Source: Microbacterium flavum
GTDB taxonomy: Bacteria; Actinomycetota; Actinomycetes; Actinomycetales; Microbacteriaceae
Length of the DNA: 64,000 nucleotides
Direction: 5' to 3'
NCBI RefSeq assembly: GCF_018717645.1
Contig: NZ_JAFLHG010000001.1
Span: forward strand, 310,001-374,000
Shown piece after piece: positions 8,733 to 18,370 of this stretch. Position 1 is the stretch's first letter. The number at the start of each line of letters is the position of its first letter. A program made the position numbers and the translations under genes. A model generated the notes under the pieces. That model did not search any database, was not told the DNA's origin, and saw nothing but the letters and a program-made list of their open reading frames with translations.

Positions 8733-8755
8733 CGATTCTCCTTCGCGATGCATCA

Positions 8756-8798
8756 ATACTACGAGATGCGACTCAGTCCCGTACGTTGTGGGACTGAG
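8756..8798 (-). promoter_or_regulatory. etfB promoter with inverted-repeat operator candidate
   Basis: A TAGTAT -10 box (8756-8761, minus) lies 23 nt before the etfB ATG. CTCAGTCCC (8772-8780) and GGGACTGAG (8790-8798) form a perfect 9-bp inverted repeat with 9-nt spacing across the -35 position, suggesting a repressor site. An 8-bp palindrome GATGCATC lies at 8747-8754. The repeat could instead terminate the upstream hydratase transcript; it has no T-run. Confidence 0.5.
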
Positions 8799-8862
8799 AA
8801 TCATCGCCGAGGCCGAGCGCGTCGACGACGCCCTGCCGCCGGGCCAGACCCGGCCCCACGGG

Positions 8863-9639
8863 TCACCGGTGGGTGAACTCCGGCGGACGCTTCTCTCGGA
8901 AGGCGGCCATGCCCTCCTTCTGGTCGTCGGTGTCGAACAGCCCGGCGAACGCCTGCCGCTCGAAGCGGAGCCCCTCGGCGAGGGTCGTCTCCACCGCGGC
9001 ATCCAGTGCCGCCTTCGCCGCGAACAGCGCAACGAGGGACTTCGCGGCGATCGCCTCGGCGACCTTCTCGGCTTCGGCGAGGAGGTCCGCGGCGGGGATG
9101 ACCCGCGAGACGAGGCCGGCTCGGGCGGCCTCGTCGGCCGAGAGGAGCCGCCCGGTGAGGACGAGGTCCGCCGCGACGTAAGGTCCCACGGCCCGCACGA
9201 GCCGCTGGGTTCCGCCCATGCCGGGGATGACGCCGAGCGTGATCTCGGGCTGGCCGAAGCGGGCGGAGTCGGCGGCGAGGATGATGTCGCACATCATCGC
9301 GAGCTCGCACCCCCCGCCGAGCGCGTAGCCCGAGACGGCGGCGATGACGGGGGTGCGGACGGCGGCGAAGCGGCCCCACGCGCCGAAATGATCATCCATG
9401 AGCATCTCGCGCCCCGACTTGCCCTCCATCTCCTTGATGTCGGCGCCCGCTGCGAAGGCGCGCTCGCTGCCGGTGACGACGATGGCGCCGATCGCCGGGT
9501 CGGCGTCGAAGGCCCCGGCCGCGGCGACGACGTCGCGCATCACCTGCGAGTTCAGGGCGTTCAGGGCATCAGGCCGGTTCAGCGTGATCCAGCCGACGCG
9601 TCCCCGGGTCTCGATGAGGATCGTCTCGTAGTCGGTCAT
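8863..9639 (-). CDS. Enoyl-CoA hydratase/isomerase
   Basis: This 258-residue crotonase-fold protein hydrates 2-enoyl-CoA. Oxyanion-hole motifs are [13 protein letters not shown] and [15 protein letters not shown]. The catalytic glutamates of EchA-type hydratases are present in the GGGCELAM and [19 protein letters not shown] stretches, so it is a true hydratase rather than a 3-hydroxyisobutyryl-CoA hydrolase. The ATG start is at 9639; the open frame further upstream overlaps the acyl-CoA dehydrogenase and is not coding. It follows the dehydrogenase by 28 nt and precedes etfB, consistent with a valine or short-chain acyl-CoA degradation operon. Confidence 0.95.
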   Translation of the reverse strand: MTDYETILIETRGRVGWITLNRPDALNALNSQVMRDVVAAAGAFDADPAIGAIVVTGSERAFAAGADIKEMEGKSGREMLMDDHFGAWGRFAAVRTPVIAAVSGYALGGGCELAMMCDIILAADSARFGQPEITLGVIPGMGGTQRLVRAVGPYVAADLVLTGRLLSADEAARAGLVSRVIPAADLLAEAEKVAEAIAAKSLVALFAAKAALDAAVETTLAEGLRFERQAFAGLFDTDDQKEGMAAFREKRPPEFTHR

Positions 9640-9667
9640 GCGCTCAGTCTCCCAGGGGCTCGAACCC

Positions 9668-10843
9668 TCACGCGCCGACCACGCCGCGGCCGATGACGAC
9701 GCGCATGATCTCGTTCGTCCCCTCGAGGATCTGGTGCACGCGGAGGTCGCGGACGACCTTCTCGATCCCGTACTCCTGCAGGTATCCGTACCCGCCGTGG
9801 AGCTGCAGCGCACGGTTGGCGACCTCGAACCCGGCATCGGTCGCGAAGCGCTTGGCCATCGCGCACTGCACCGCGACATCCGGCGCATCCTCGTCGATGG
9901 CGCGCGCGGCGCGCTCGACGAGCGCGCGGGCGGCGGTGAGCTCCGTCGCCATGTCGGCGAGGGCGAACACGACGGACTGCCGCTCGGAGAGCGCCTCCCC
10001 GAATGTGAAGCGTTCGTGGACGTACCGGACGGCGCGATCGAGCGCCCACTGCGCGCCACCGAGGGAGCAGGCGGCGATGTTCACACGGCCGCCGTTCAGG
10101 CCCTTCATGGCGATGCGGAATCCGCCGCCGACCTCGCCCAGGATCGCGGAGGCCGGGACGCGCACCTCGTCGAGGATGACCTGACGGGTCGGCTGCGCGT
10201 TCCAGCCCATCTTCTGCTCATTGGGCCCGAAGCTGAGCCCCGCGGCATCCGCACCGACGAGGAACGCCGTGATGCCCTTGGCGCCGCCGGTCCCGTGCCC
10301 CGTCGATGCGCCGGTGCGGGCCATGACGACGTAGACGGATGCCTCGCCGGCTCCGGAGATGAACTGCTTGACGCCCGTGAGCACGTACTCGTCGCCGTCC
10401 GCGATGGCGCTCGTCGCGATCGCCGCCGCATCCGAGCCCGCGCCGGGCTCGGTGAGGCAGTACGAGCCGAGGTCGTGCATCGTGGCCAGGCGCGGGATCC
10501 ACTCCTCGCGCTGCGCGCGGGTGCCGTACGTGTCGATCATCCACGCGACCATGTTGTGGATGGTGATGTAGGCCGCGATCGTCGGGTCCCCCATCGCGAG
10601 GGCTTCGAAGACGGCCGCGGCATCCTCACGGCGCAGGCCGGTCCCGCCCACGTCCTCGCGCGCGTAGAGCGCGCCGAGGCCGAGGTCGCCCGCCTCGGTG
10701 AGCACGTCCCGGGGGAAGTGCTTGCGTCGATCCCAGTCGAGGGCGTTCGGCGCGAGTCGCGCGGCGGCGAAGCCCTGCACGGCGTCCAGGATGGCGTCGC
10801 GCTCTTCGGCGGTGAGCGGGGCAGGGGTAGCGGTCATGCTCAT
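9668..10843 (-). CDS. Isobutyryl-CoA dehydrogenase-like acyl-CoA dehydrogenase
   Basis: This is a 391-residue FAD acyl-CoA dehydrogenase. The segments [77 protein letters not shown] and [18 protein letters not shown] closely follow the ACAD8 (isobutyryl-CoA dehydrogenase) subgroup rather than generic short-chain enzymes. It would convert isobutyryl-CoA to methacrylyl-CoA in valine breakdown and reduce the ETF encoded downstream. I chose ATG 10843 because GAGGA lies 9 nt upstream; a second ATG two codons later is possible. Confidence 0.93.
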   Translation of the reverse strand: MSMTATPAPLTAEERDAILDAVQGFAAARLAPNALDWDRRKHFPRDVLTEAGDLGLGALYAREDVGGTGLRREDAAAVFEALAMGDPTIAAYITIHNMVAWMIDTYGTRAQREEWIPRLATMHDLGSYCLTEPGAGSDAAAIATSAIADGDEYVLTGVKQFISGAGEASVYVVMARTGASTGHGTGGAKGITAFLVGADAAGLSFGPNEQKMGWNAQPTRQVILDEVRVPASAILGEVGGGFRIAMKGLNGGRVNIAACSLGGAQWALDRAVRYVHERFTFGEALSERQSVVFALADMATELTAARALVERAARAIDEDAPDVAVQCAMAKRFATDAGFEVANRALQLHGGYGYLQEYGIEKVVRDLRVHQILEGTNEIMRVVIGRGVVGA

Positions 10844-10967
10844 ATGGTCACGTCCTCGTGAGACAAATCGACGTCTTCGTCCGCGCCCGGTAGGGCACAT
10901 TGCTCAGTGTACGGGGATGTGGCCGCGAACCCCAGCCCCTCTTCGCACGCAGACTGTCGACGGACGC

Positions 10968-13900
10968 TCAGTAGGCGAGGACCGGCAGCACCCCCCGCGC
11001 TCGCGCATCCACCCACGGCGCATCGCCCGTGAAGGTCACCCGGAACAGGTGCACTCCGCGACCGATCTTCGGGGCGGGCACCGAGAAGCGTCCACGGTCG
11101 CCGGGGCGGAGCTCCACCGTCGCGACCATCCGCCCGTTGTCGGTGACCGTGACGGTGCCGACGGGCGCGCTGCGGTCGTCGGCGACGACCTTTCCGGAGA
11201 TCGTCACCGTCGCGCCGGCGCGCACCAGCAGCCGATCGGGCTGGGCGTACACGTGGGTGCGGACGGGCTGCACCTGCGCCTCGGTCAGCACCGCGACCGA
11301 CCGCGCGGGCACGGTCACCGCGCCCGTCGCGGTGTCCCACGTGGTCGTCTTCACGACGGCATCCGAGCCGTTCGCCTGCGCTCCCGTGAGGGCGAAGGTG
11401 CGGCCGGCGAGCGCGGAGACCGTCTGGGTGGTCGCCTCGGGAGACGCGTTGAACACGACGAGCGCACCCGCGAGGCTCGGGTCGACGTCCTCGCCCAGGA
11501 GGTCGTCGATCAGCATGACGATGACGCCCGGCGTCGCCCCGGGCCCGCTGCCCGGGAAGGACACCTTCTGCGCGATGCGCTCCGCGGACCCGAGTCTCAG
11601 GAGCGGAACCTCCGTGCGCACCCGCAGGAGATCGAGGGCGGATGCCTCCGCCGCCGCGATGTCCGCCGCCCCGGGCTTCAGAGCCGGGTCCGCGAGCAGG
11701 GGCTGCATGATCCCCCACTTCTCCGCATTGTCGGCGGCCGGCGGCAGGCCGGACCCGAAGGTGGAGGTCTGCCCCGTCCAATCGACGCGGTTGAACCAGT
11801 CGCCCGAGTTGAAGCTGTTGCGATCGAGCGACTTCGAGCGCAGCAGCTCCGTCCCGGCGTGCCAGAACGCGGGCGTCTGCGACAGCGTCACCGTCCCGAG
11901 GGACAGCGTGTTCATCCGCACGCGGTCCGCCATCGAGGTGTCGCGCGGGAGCTTCAGCACCCCGAGGTCGTACAGCGTCTCGTTGTCGTGTGCGTCGACG
12001 TAGCTGATGATCTCCTCGGGTTCCGCCGCGTATCCCGCCCTCTGCCCGTTGTAGTCGATCTCGGAGCCCTTCTTCACGCGGCCGTCGGCGGTCGTCAGGG
12101 TGTAGTCGGCGAGGTTGCCGGCGAGGCCGAGCTTCACGAGGTCGGTCTGATGGCCGAGATCGGCGAGCGCCTGGTCGGCCGTCCCGTTGATCGGGTCGCC
12201 GTTCGGGTCGGTCGCAAGGCCCGTCCCGAAGCCCTGGCGGAACGTCGAGCCGGCATCGACGGGGCTCCCGCCGTGGACGGCGTCGCGCAGGCGATCGCTG
12301 AACGTGCCGATCCCCGTGCCGCCGAGGTTGCCCTGGCGGGCCTGCACGAACAGGGCGTCATCCTGCACCTCTCCGAAGTTCCAGCCTTCGCCGTAGAGGT
12401 AGATCCGAGACCCGTCGACCCCGTCCTTCGCGAGGGTGAGCTCGTCGAGGGCGGCACGGACGGCGAGGAGGTTCTCCTTCGAATGGTGGCCCATGAGGTC
12501 GAATCGGAACCCGTCGACCTTGTACTGCTTGGCCCACACGACGATCGAGTCGACCATGAGCTTCTGCGCGACCTCGTGCTCGGTCGCGACGTTCTGGCAG
12601 CAGGTCGAGGTCTGCACCGCGCCGTTGCCGTCCAGCCGCTGGAAGTAGCCGGGCACGACCTTGTCGAGCACCGATGTGTCCGCCTGGCCGGATGCGGAGG
12701 TGTGGTTGTAGACCTCGTCGAGGACGACCTGCAGCCCCATGCCGTGCAGCGCCCCTACCATCGAGCGGAACTCGGCGACGCGCGCGCCTCCCTCGGGGTC
12801 GACGGCGTAGGAGCCCTCCGGGGCCTGGAAGTGGTACGGGTCGTAGCCCCAGTTGAAGCCGTCCGCGTCGGCGACCGCCGCGACGCACGCCTGCTGCTGA
12901 TCGGAGTCGGGAGCGAAGGATGCCAGGTCGCAGCCCGGCACGGCCTGCGCGGCACGGTTCTCCTCGATCGTGGCGATGTCGAAGGAGGGCAGGAGGTGCA
13001 CGGTGTTGATGCCCGCGGATGCCAGCTGCTTCAGCTGCTGCGTCCCCGCCCCCTCGCGGGTGAACGCGAGGTAGGTGCCGCGCTCGGCCTCCGGCACGCT
13101 CTCGTCTCCGATCGAGAAGTCTCGGATGTGGAGCTCGTAGATGGCGCGGTCGACGTCACGGGCGATGACGGGCGCCTTCGTCCGCGACCATGCCTTCGGC
13201 TTCCAGGCCGCGTCGTCGAGGTCGACCGCGACCGATCGCGTCGAGTTCGTCGTCAGGGCCACCGAATACGGATCGGTCACGCTGTTCGTCTCCACGGCCC
13301 CGGTCGTCGGCGCCCAGACCACGACCTCCCACCGGTACTCGTCGCCCTTCAGGCCGCGTCCCCCGGCGACCGTCCAGGTCCCCGATGCCGCATCGAAGGA
13401 TGCCTCGTGCCGGCGCGCATCGCCGACGGCCCCGGCATCCCAGGTCAGAAGCGTCGCGGACTGCGCGGTGGGAGCCCAGAGCCGGAACGTGGGCTTCGAT
13501 CCGCGGAAGGAGACGCCGAGCTTCTCCCCCGCGACGGCGTCGGCGTAGAGGGTGTCCAGGACGCCGGGGATCTGCACGCCGGTGAAGGCGCGGAGGGCTC
13601 CGTCCGCGCCGCGCTGGGCGACGGCGAGCTGGCCTCGCAGGAGCGCCGCCACCACATCCCGATCCTGTCCTTCGACCCGCAGCGCGACGAAGCCGGAGAG
13701 CGCGGGGAAGCGGCTGCGCTGCGCGTCGGTGAGACCGTCCGCGACGCGCGTCAGCGCGATCGGGTCACCGCCCGCGATCACGCCGTCCGCGACGGAGAGG
13801 CCGCCCGTCGTGGAGCCGTACAGCTCCCACGTCGCCGTCGCCGCGTCCGCGCCGAGGTCCCCCGGCCAGGCGATGGTGTCGGCGTCGATCCAGTGCGCGC

Positions 13901-16900
13901 GGGACTGCCCGGTGCCCGCCAGCGGCGGGTCGGCCGAAACGACCTCGAGCGCGTGGGTGCGGGAGTCGTAGCGGAACGCGACCCGCTTGCCCTCGGTCGC
14001 CGAGAACGCGATGTTCGGTCCGTCCTTCACGCCACCCGCCCCGTAGTTCTCGGCCCAGCTGAGCCCGTGTGCCACCTTGAGCTCGTAGGAGCCCGTCGGC
14101 AGCTTGGTCGTCGAGAAGTCGTAGACGCCGTCCCGGTCTCCGTCGAACATCATGGCGCGAAGACAGTCCGGCGCCCAGTCCCCCGGACAGCCGATCTCCG
14201 ACTGGAACGACCCGGCGAGCGTGACCACGGGGCCCTCGTCGCTCGACTGCACGACCTTCGTCCGCGGGTCGAACCAGAACGTCACCGGTCCACCCGCGTG
14301 CGTGATCGAGAGGTTGGGTCCGCTCGGCACGCCGTTCGCGCCGAAGTTCACATCCCAGCTCTTCTCGGTCGCGACCTTGTACTCGTACGTCCCCGCCGGG
14401 AGGTCGACGGTCAGCCGCCAGATCCCGTCCACCTGCGTCATCTGGGCCTGGTCGCAATCGGGCGTCCAGTCCCCTGCGCAGCCCATCTCGGAGTTCAGCG
14501 ACCCGGGGATGCTGACGCTGCCGTACGGCGTCGCGTCGTCCGGCTCTTCGGGCGCGGCGTCGTCGACGAGGTTCACGCGGTTTCCGACCGAGGCGTAGGT
14601 GGATGCCGCGGAGCGGTGGCCCGCGGCATCCGTCGACACGGCGCGGTACTCGACGAGGGTGCCCGCGGCGAGCCCGGCGACGTCGTGGAAGACGCCCGGA
14701 GTGGTGTCCTCGGCGGTGCCGAGGGCGTGCCACTCGTCGCCGCCGACGATCCGCCACGCGAAGCTCGTCTGCCGCCAGGACTGGTCGGCGGTCGCCGAGA
14801 CGGCGGCCTGGCCCGACAGCGCGGCGCCCGGCGCCGGCACGCTCACCCGGATCGGGGCGGCCTCCCCGGGAGCGCTCACGGTGCGGTCGGCCGCCCAGAC
14901 GAGGGCGGACAGCGCGGGGACGGTGACGGTGACGGCGCCCTCCGCGTCGGAGGAGATCGCCGCGTCCGTGCCGAACAGCGGCGCGAACGCCGCACCCGCG
15001 GTCAGCGTGGGAAGGGTCACCGTCTGCTCGGATGCCGTGTTGTTGAGCGCGACCAGGTGCTCGACCTTCTCGTCCGCGTCCACGCGGGAGAAGGCGTAGA
15101 CGCCGTCCTTCGCGTAGCGCTCGATCTGGGCCCCGTCGACGAGGGCCGGATGCGCTGCGCGGAGCTGCGAGAGCTCGGCGATCCGGGAGTACACGGCGGT
15201 GTCGGTGTCGTAGCGGTCGACCGACCCGGCAGCCGTGCCGTCGATGAGCGCCTGATCCTGGTACTCGGCGACCTGGCTGGCGAAAAGACTCTGCCGCGCG
15301 CTCTTGTCGCCGCCCGGGTCTGCGCCGGTGAAGCCCTGCTCGTCGCCGTAGTAGACGACGGGCTGACCGCGGCTGAGGAACATGAGGTCATGGGCGAGGA
15401 GGTCGCGCGTCGCGGCGTCCGGCGAGTTCTTCAGGAAGTACCCGATCCGGCCCATGTCGTGGTTGCCGAGGAAGGTGGGCAGTGCCGTCGCGGACGAATC
15501 GGGCGTCGTGTAGCGGTCATCGCCCGCGAACATCTTCTGCAGCACCTGCACGTCTCCGCCCTTGGCGAAGCTCGTCGCGGCGGACTGGAAGCCGAAGTCG
15601 AGCACGGAGTTCATGTCGCTGTCGCGCACGTACGGCGAGAGGACGGCCGGATCGGCGTCGTACACCTCGCCGAACATGAAGAAATCGGGCTTGCCCTGGC
15701 TGTGCGCGTAGTCGAGCACCTTCGTGGTCCAGCTCTGCCAGAACTCGAAGTTCACGTGCTTGGCGGTGTCGATGCGGAACCCGTCGATGCCGAGGTCGAT
15801 CCAGGTCTCGTAGACGTCCGCGAACCCGTCGACGACGGCGGGGTTCTCGGTCATGAGGTCGTCGAGGCCGGAGAAGTCCCCGTACGTCGTCGACTCCCCC
15901 GAATACGTCGAGTCGCCGCGGTTGTGGTACAGCGTCACGTCGTTGAGCCACGCCGGCACCTTGATGTCCGCCTCGGCCGGCTCCACGACAGGTGTGTAGG
16001 GGAAGCTCGTCGCGGCATCCAGGGCCGGAAAGGTCGACGTGCCCGCGTAGTCGGCCGGGTCGAAGGGGGTGCCGGTGGCATCCTGGTACGGCTTCGTCGC
16101 CTGGTCGATGTACGAGTACTGGTCCTCGGCGTACGAGATGACGTCGGCGGTGTGGTTGGTGATGATGTCGAAGTAGACGTCGATGCCCTTCGCGTGCGCT
16201 TCGGCGATGAGGGCCTCGAGCTCCTCGTTCGTCCCCAGGTGCGGATCGATCTGCGTGAAGTCGGTGATCCAGTAGCCGTGGTATCCGGCGCTCGCGGCAT
16301 CGCCCTCCCCTTGGACGGGCTTGTTGGTGAAGCTCGGGGTGAGCCAGATGGCGCTCGTGCCGAGCCCGGCGATGTAGTCGAGGTTCTGACGGAGGCCGGC
16401 GATGTCGCCGCCGTTGTAGAAGCCGCTGGAGGTCGGGTCGAACCCGGTCGCGAGCCGGTCGCCCGCACGCCCGCCCGTGTCGTTGGCCGGGTCGCCGTTG
16501 GCGAACCGATCGGTCATGACGAAGTAGAACTGCTTCCCGTCGCCGGCCTGGCGGACGGGCGGCGTCACGAGCGCGTCATCGTCCGCCGTCGAGCCGGCGG
16601 CCAGCGACTGCGCCTCGATCGCGATGCGGTGCGAGCTGTCGTCGTAGACGAACCGCAGCGTGGCGGGGCCGGCGATCGTGAGCGGGATGTTCCCGCCGCC
16701 CGCCGCGCCGTCGGCCCCGTAGCTCTCGTCCCACCCGCCATCGAGGGCGATCTTGTACTCGTAGGTGCCCGCGGGAAGGGTGAAGGTCCGCGCGAACTGC
16801 GTCGTGCCCTCGACGGGGTCGAGGACCGTCGCGGCGCAGCCCGGGTCCCAGTCGCCCCCGCAGCCGAGTTCGCTCTGGAGATCGCCGACGAGGGCAGGGC

Positions 16901-17021
16901 TGCGCTCCGCCGCGAGCACCGGCGCCGCCGAGACGGCCACGGCGCCGGTGGCGACGAGGAGGGCGGTCGCGGCGAACGCGAGTGCACGGCGGAAGGGAAC
17001 GGGAAGAGTCTTCGTCGACAC
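10968..17021 (-). CDS. Secreted bifunctional amylopullulanase
   Basis: This is a 2017-residue extracellular starch-degrading enzyme. The N-terminus is a signal peptide (MSTKTLPVPFRRALAFAATA..., cleavage near AAPVLAA). A first X25-type starch module spans about 40-135 (GDLQSELGCGGDWDPGC). A complete GH13 alpha-amylase follows, with GFRIDTAKHVN (nucleophile), FMFGEVYD (acid/base) and LGNHDMGR. An Ig-like stretch and two more X25 modules (SLNSEMGCAGDWTPDC, SFQSEIGCPGDWAPDC) lead to a pullulanase-type GH13 domain with YNHTSASG, GFRFDLMGHHSKEN, YLYGEGWNFGE and YVDAHDNETLYD. An Ig-like domain ends the protein. It hydrolyses alpha-1,4 and alpha-1,6 bonds. No anchor is seen. A GGTACTGTTACC element at 17077-17088 lies in its promoter region. 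Confidence 0.95.
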   Translation of the reverse strand: MSTKTLPVPFRRALAFAATALLVATGAVAVSAAPVLAAERSPALVGDLQSELGCGGDWDPGCAATVLDPVEGTTQFARTFTLPAGTYEYKIALDGGWDESYGADGAAGGGNIPLTIAGPATLRFVYDDSSHRIAIEAQSLAAGSTADDDALVTPPVRQAGDGKQFYFVMTDRFANGDPANDTGGRAGDRLATGFDPTSSGFYNGGDIAGLRQNLDYIAGLGTSAIWLTPSFTNKPVQGEGDAASAGYHGYWITDFTQIDPHLGTNEELEALIAEAHAKGIDVYFDIITNHTADVISYAEDQYSYIDQATKPYQDATGTPFDPADYAGTSTFPALDAATSFPYTPVVEPAEADIKVPAWLNDVTLYHNRGDSTYSGESTTYGDFSGLDDLMTENPAVVDGFADVYETWIDLGIDGFRIDTAKHVNFEFWQSWTTKVLDYAHSQGKPDFFMFGEVYDADPAVLSPYVRDSDMNSVLDFGFQSAATSFAKGGDVQVLQKMFAGDDRYTTPDSSATALPTFLGNHDMGRIGYFLKNSPDAATRDLLAHDLMFLSRGQPVVYYGDEQGFTGADPGGDKSARQSLFASQVAEYQDQALIDGTAAGSVDRYDTDTAVYSRIAELSQLRAAHPALVDGAQIERYAKDGVYAFSRVDADEKVEHLVALNNTASEQTVTLPTLTAGAAFAPLFGTDAAISSDAEGAVTVTVPALSALVWAADRTVSAPGEAAPIRVSVPAPGAALSGQAAVSATADQSWRQTSFAWRIVGGDEWHALGTAEDTTPGVFHDVAGLAAGTLVEYRAVSTDAAGHRSAASTYASVGNRVNLVDDAAPEEPDDATPYGSVSIPGSLNSEMGCAGDWTPDCDQAQMTQVDGIWRLTVDLPAGTYEYKVATEKSWDVNFGANGVPSGPNLSITHAGGPVTFWFDPRTKVVQSSDEGPVVTLAGSFQSEIGCPGDWAPDCLRAMMFDGDRDGVYDFSTTKLPTGSYELKVAHGLSWAENYGAGGVKDGPNIAFSATEGKRVAFRYDSRTHALEVVSADPPLAGTGQSRAHWIDADTIAWPGDLGADAATATWELYGSTTGGLSVADGVIAGGDPIALTRVADGLTDAQRSRFPALSGFVALRVEGQDRDVVAALLRGQLAVAQRGADGALRAFTGVQIPGVLDTLYADAVAGEKLGVSFRGSKPTFRLWAPTAQSATLLTWDAGAVGDARRHEASFDAASGTWTVAGGRGLKGDEYRWEVVVWAPTTGAVETNSVTDPYSVALTTNSTRSVAVDLDDAAWKPKAWSRTKAPVIARDVDRAIYELHIRDFSIGDESVPEAERGTYLAFTREGAGTQQLKQLASAGINTVHLLPSFDIATIEENRAAQAVPGCDLASFAPDSDQQQACVAAVADADGFNWGYDPYHFQAPEGSYAVDPEGGARVAEFRSMVGALHGMGLQVVLDEVYNHTSASGQADTSVLDKVVPGYFQRLDGNGAVQTSTCCQNVATEHEVAQKLMVDSIVVWAKQYKVDGFRFDLMGHHSKENLLAVRAALDELTLAKDGVDGSRIYLYGEGWNFGEVQDDALFVQARQGNLGGTGIGTFSDRLRDAVHGGSPVDAGSTFRQGFGTGLATDPNGDPINGTADQALADLGHQTDLVKLGLAGNLADYTLTTADGRVKKGSEIDYNGQRAGYAAEPEEIISYVDAHDNETLYDLGVLKLPRDTSMADRVRMNTLSLGTVTLSQTPAFWHAGTELLRSKSLDRNSFNSGDWFNRVDWTGQTSTFGSGLPPAADNAEKWGIMQPLLADPALKPGAADIAAAEASALDLLRVRTEVPLLRLGSAERIAQKVSFPGSGPGATPGVIVMLIDDLLGEDVDPSLAGALVVFNASPEATTQTVSALAGRTFALTGAQANGSDAVVKTTTWDTATGAVTVPARSVAVLTEAQVQPVRTHVYAQPDRLLVRAGATVTISGKVVADDRSAPVGTVTVTDNGRMVATVELRPGDRGRFSVPAPKIGRGVHLFRVTFTGDAPWVDARARGVLPVLAY

Positions 17022-17094
17022 GGGTGGCTCCTGGGGGGATGCGGGGGCACGACCGTGTGCCCTGGTTCCCTCCGAGGGTACTGTTACCGGTCCC

Positions 17095-17126
17095 AGTCCC
17101 GAATGAGAATGCTCTCATTCGGGACT
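17095..17126 (-). terminator. Hairpin after prpC
   Basis: AGTCCCGAATGAGA and TCTCATTCGGGACT are perfect 14-bp arms around an ATGC loop, 33 nt beyond the prpC stop and upstream of the amylopullulanase gene. There is no T-run, which is common for terminators in GC-rich actinobacteria. It should end the prp operon. Confidence 0.75.
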
Positions 17127-17158
17127 CTCTCTCGGCCCGGGCCTGCGTCGGCGCCCGC

Positions 17159-18370
17159 TCAGCCCTCGGCTTCGGCGGCGCGGAGGGAGATCGCCGAGGT
17201 TCCGGCGTCATCCACGAACCCGTCGACGTGGCGCTCATCGGGGCCGTTGTAGGCCGACAGCGGACGGATGAGCGCGTTGGATGCCGTCTGCTCCATGATG
17301 TGCGCCGTCCACCCGACGACGCGAGCCGCCACGAACAGCGGAGTGAAGGTGAGCGTGTCGAACCCCATGAGGTTGTACGCCGGACCCGACGGATAGTCGA
17401 GATTCGGGTAGATGCCCTTGCGCTCGACGAACTCCCGCTCGAGCGTCGCGTACAGCGCCTCGACGTCCGGCCGGTCGTAGTGCGCGACCAGGGTGTCGAG
17501 CGCCGCCTTCATGGTCGGCACGCGCGAGTCGCCGCGCTTGTAGACGCGGTGGCCGAAGCCCATGATCTTCCGCTTGTGGGCGAGGGCGTCCTCCAGCCAC
17601 GGGACGACGTTGTCGGCATCGCCGATCTCGTCGAAGATGTGGAGCACCGCCTCGTTGGCGCCGCCGTGCAGCGGTCCCTTGAGGGCGCCGATCGCACCGA
17701 CGACTGCCGAGTACAGGTCGCTCAGGGTCGAGGTGATGACCCGCGCCGTGAAGGTGGATGCGTTGAAGGAGTGCTCCGCATACAGGATCATCGAGCGGTT
17801 GAACGCGTCCACGACGACCGGATCCGCGATGCCCGACTCGGTCGACGGGTCCTGGCCGAAGGTCATCCAGAGGAAGTTCGCGGCGTAGTCGAGATCCTCG
17901 CGCGGGTCGATCGGGTCCAACCCGCGGCGGCGGCGCTGTCCGTAGGCGACGATGGCGGGAAGTGCCGCGAACAGGCGGATGCTGCGCGCGAGGTTCTGCT
18001 CGGGCGTGCCCGCGGCATCCAGCACCGAGCCCGTGCCGGCGAGGTCCCGCGCGCCGAGCACGCTGACCGCGGAACGGACTTCGTCCATCGGGTGGGCGTC
18101 GAGCGGGGTCATGTCGATGACCGCCTTGACGTCGTCCGGGAGCGCGCGGTGGGCGCGCTCGGTGGCGCGCAGCTGCGCGAGCTGGTCGGCATCCGGGAGG
18201 TCGCCGTTCCAGAGGAGGTAGGCGACCGCCTCGACCGGCTGCGTCGCGGCGAGCTCGTGCACGGGATAGCCGCGGTAGAGGAGCGAGTTGGTCTCGGGGT
18301 TCACCTTGCTCACGGCCGTGACGTCGGCGACGACGCCCGCGAGGCCCTTGTGGATGTCGGTGTCGGTCAT
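17159..18370 (-). CDS. prpC: 2-methylcitrate synthase (citrate synthase family)
   Basis: This 403-residue enzyme condenses propionyl-CoA with oxaloacetate. Citrate synthase motifs are SFNASTFTARV, GALKGPLHGGANEAV (active-site His), KIMGFGHRVYKRGDSR (second His) and the catalytic Asp region FDTLTFTPLFV. The N-terminus MTDTDIHKGLAGVVADVTAVS and LLYRGYPVHELA are typical of the small methylcitrate synthases. Its ATG overlaps the prpB stop (ATGA). It is the last gene of the regulator-prpD-prpB-prpC operon and is followed by a hairpin. Confidence 0.96.
   Translation of the reverse strand: MTDTDIHKGLAGVVADVTAVSKVNPETNSLLYRGYPVHELAATQPVEAVAYLLWNGDLPDADQLAQLRATERAHRALPDDVKAVIDMTPLDAHPMDEVRSAVSVLGARDLAGTGSVLDAAGTPEQNLARSIRLFAALPAIVAYGQRRRRGLDPIDPREDLDYAANFLWMTFGQDPSTESGIADPVVVDAFNRSMILYAEHSFNASTFTARVITSTLSDLYSAVVGAIGALKGPLHGGANEAVLHIFDEIGDADNVVPWLEDALAHKRKIMGFGHRVYKRGDSRVPTMKAALDTLVAHYDRPDVEALYATLEREFVERKGIYPNLDYPSGPAYNLMGFDTLTFTPLFVAARVVGWTAHIMEQTASNALIRPLSAYNGPDERHVDGFVDDAGTSAISLRAAEAEG

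Noticed and set aside
17077..17088. GGTACTGTTACC and GGTAACGCTACC (34413) as one regulon operator
   Set aside because: Only two copies with different centres and imperfect symmetry; too little to define a shared site.
10698..17252. A 2184-codon open frame on the plus strand opposite the amylopullulanase
   Set aside because: It mirrors a GC-rich gene whose third positions avoid A/T; the translation is Arg/Gly/Val-rich without any domain, and the minus-strand frame has a signal peptide and full catalytic motifs.
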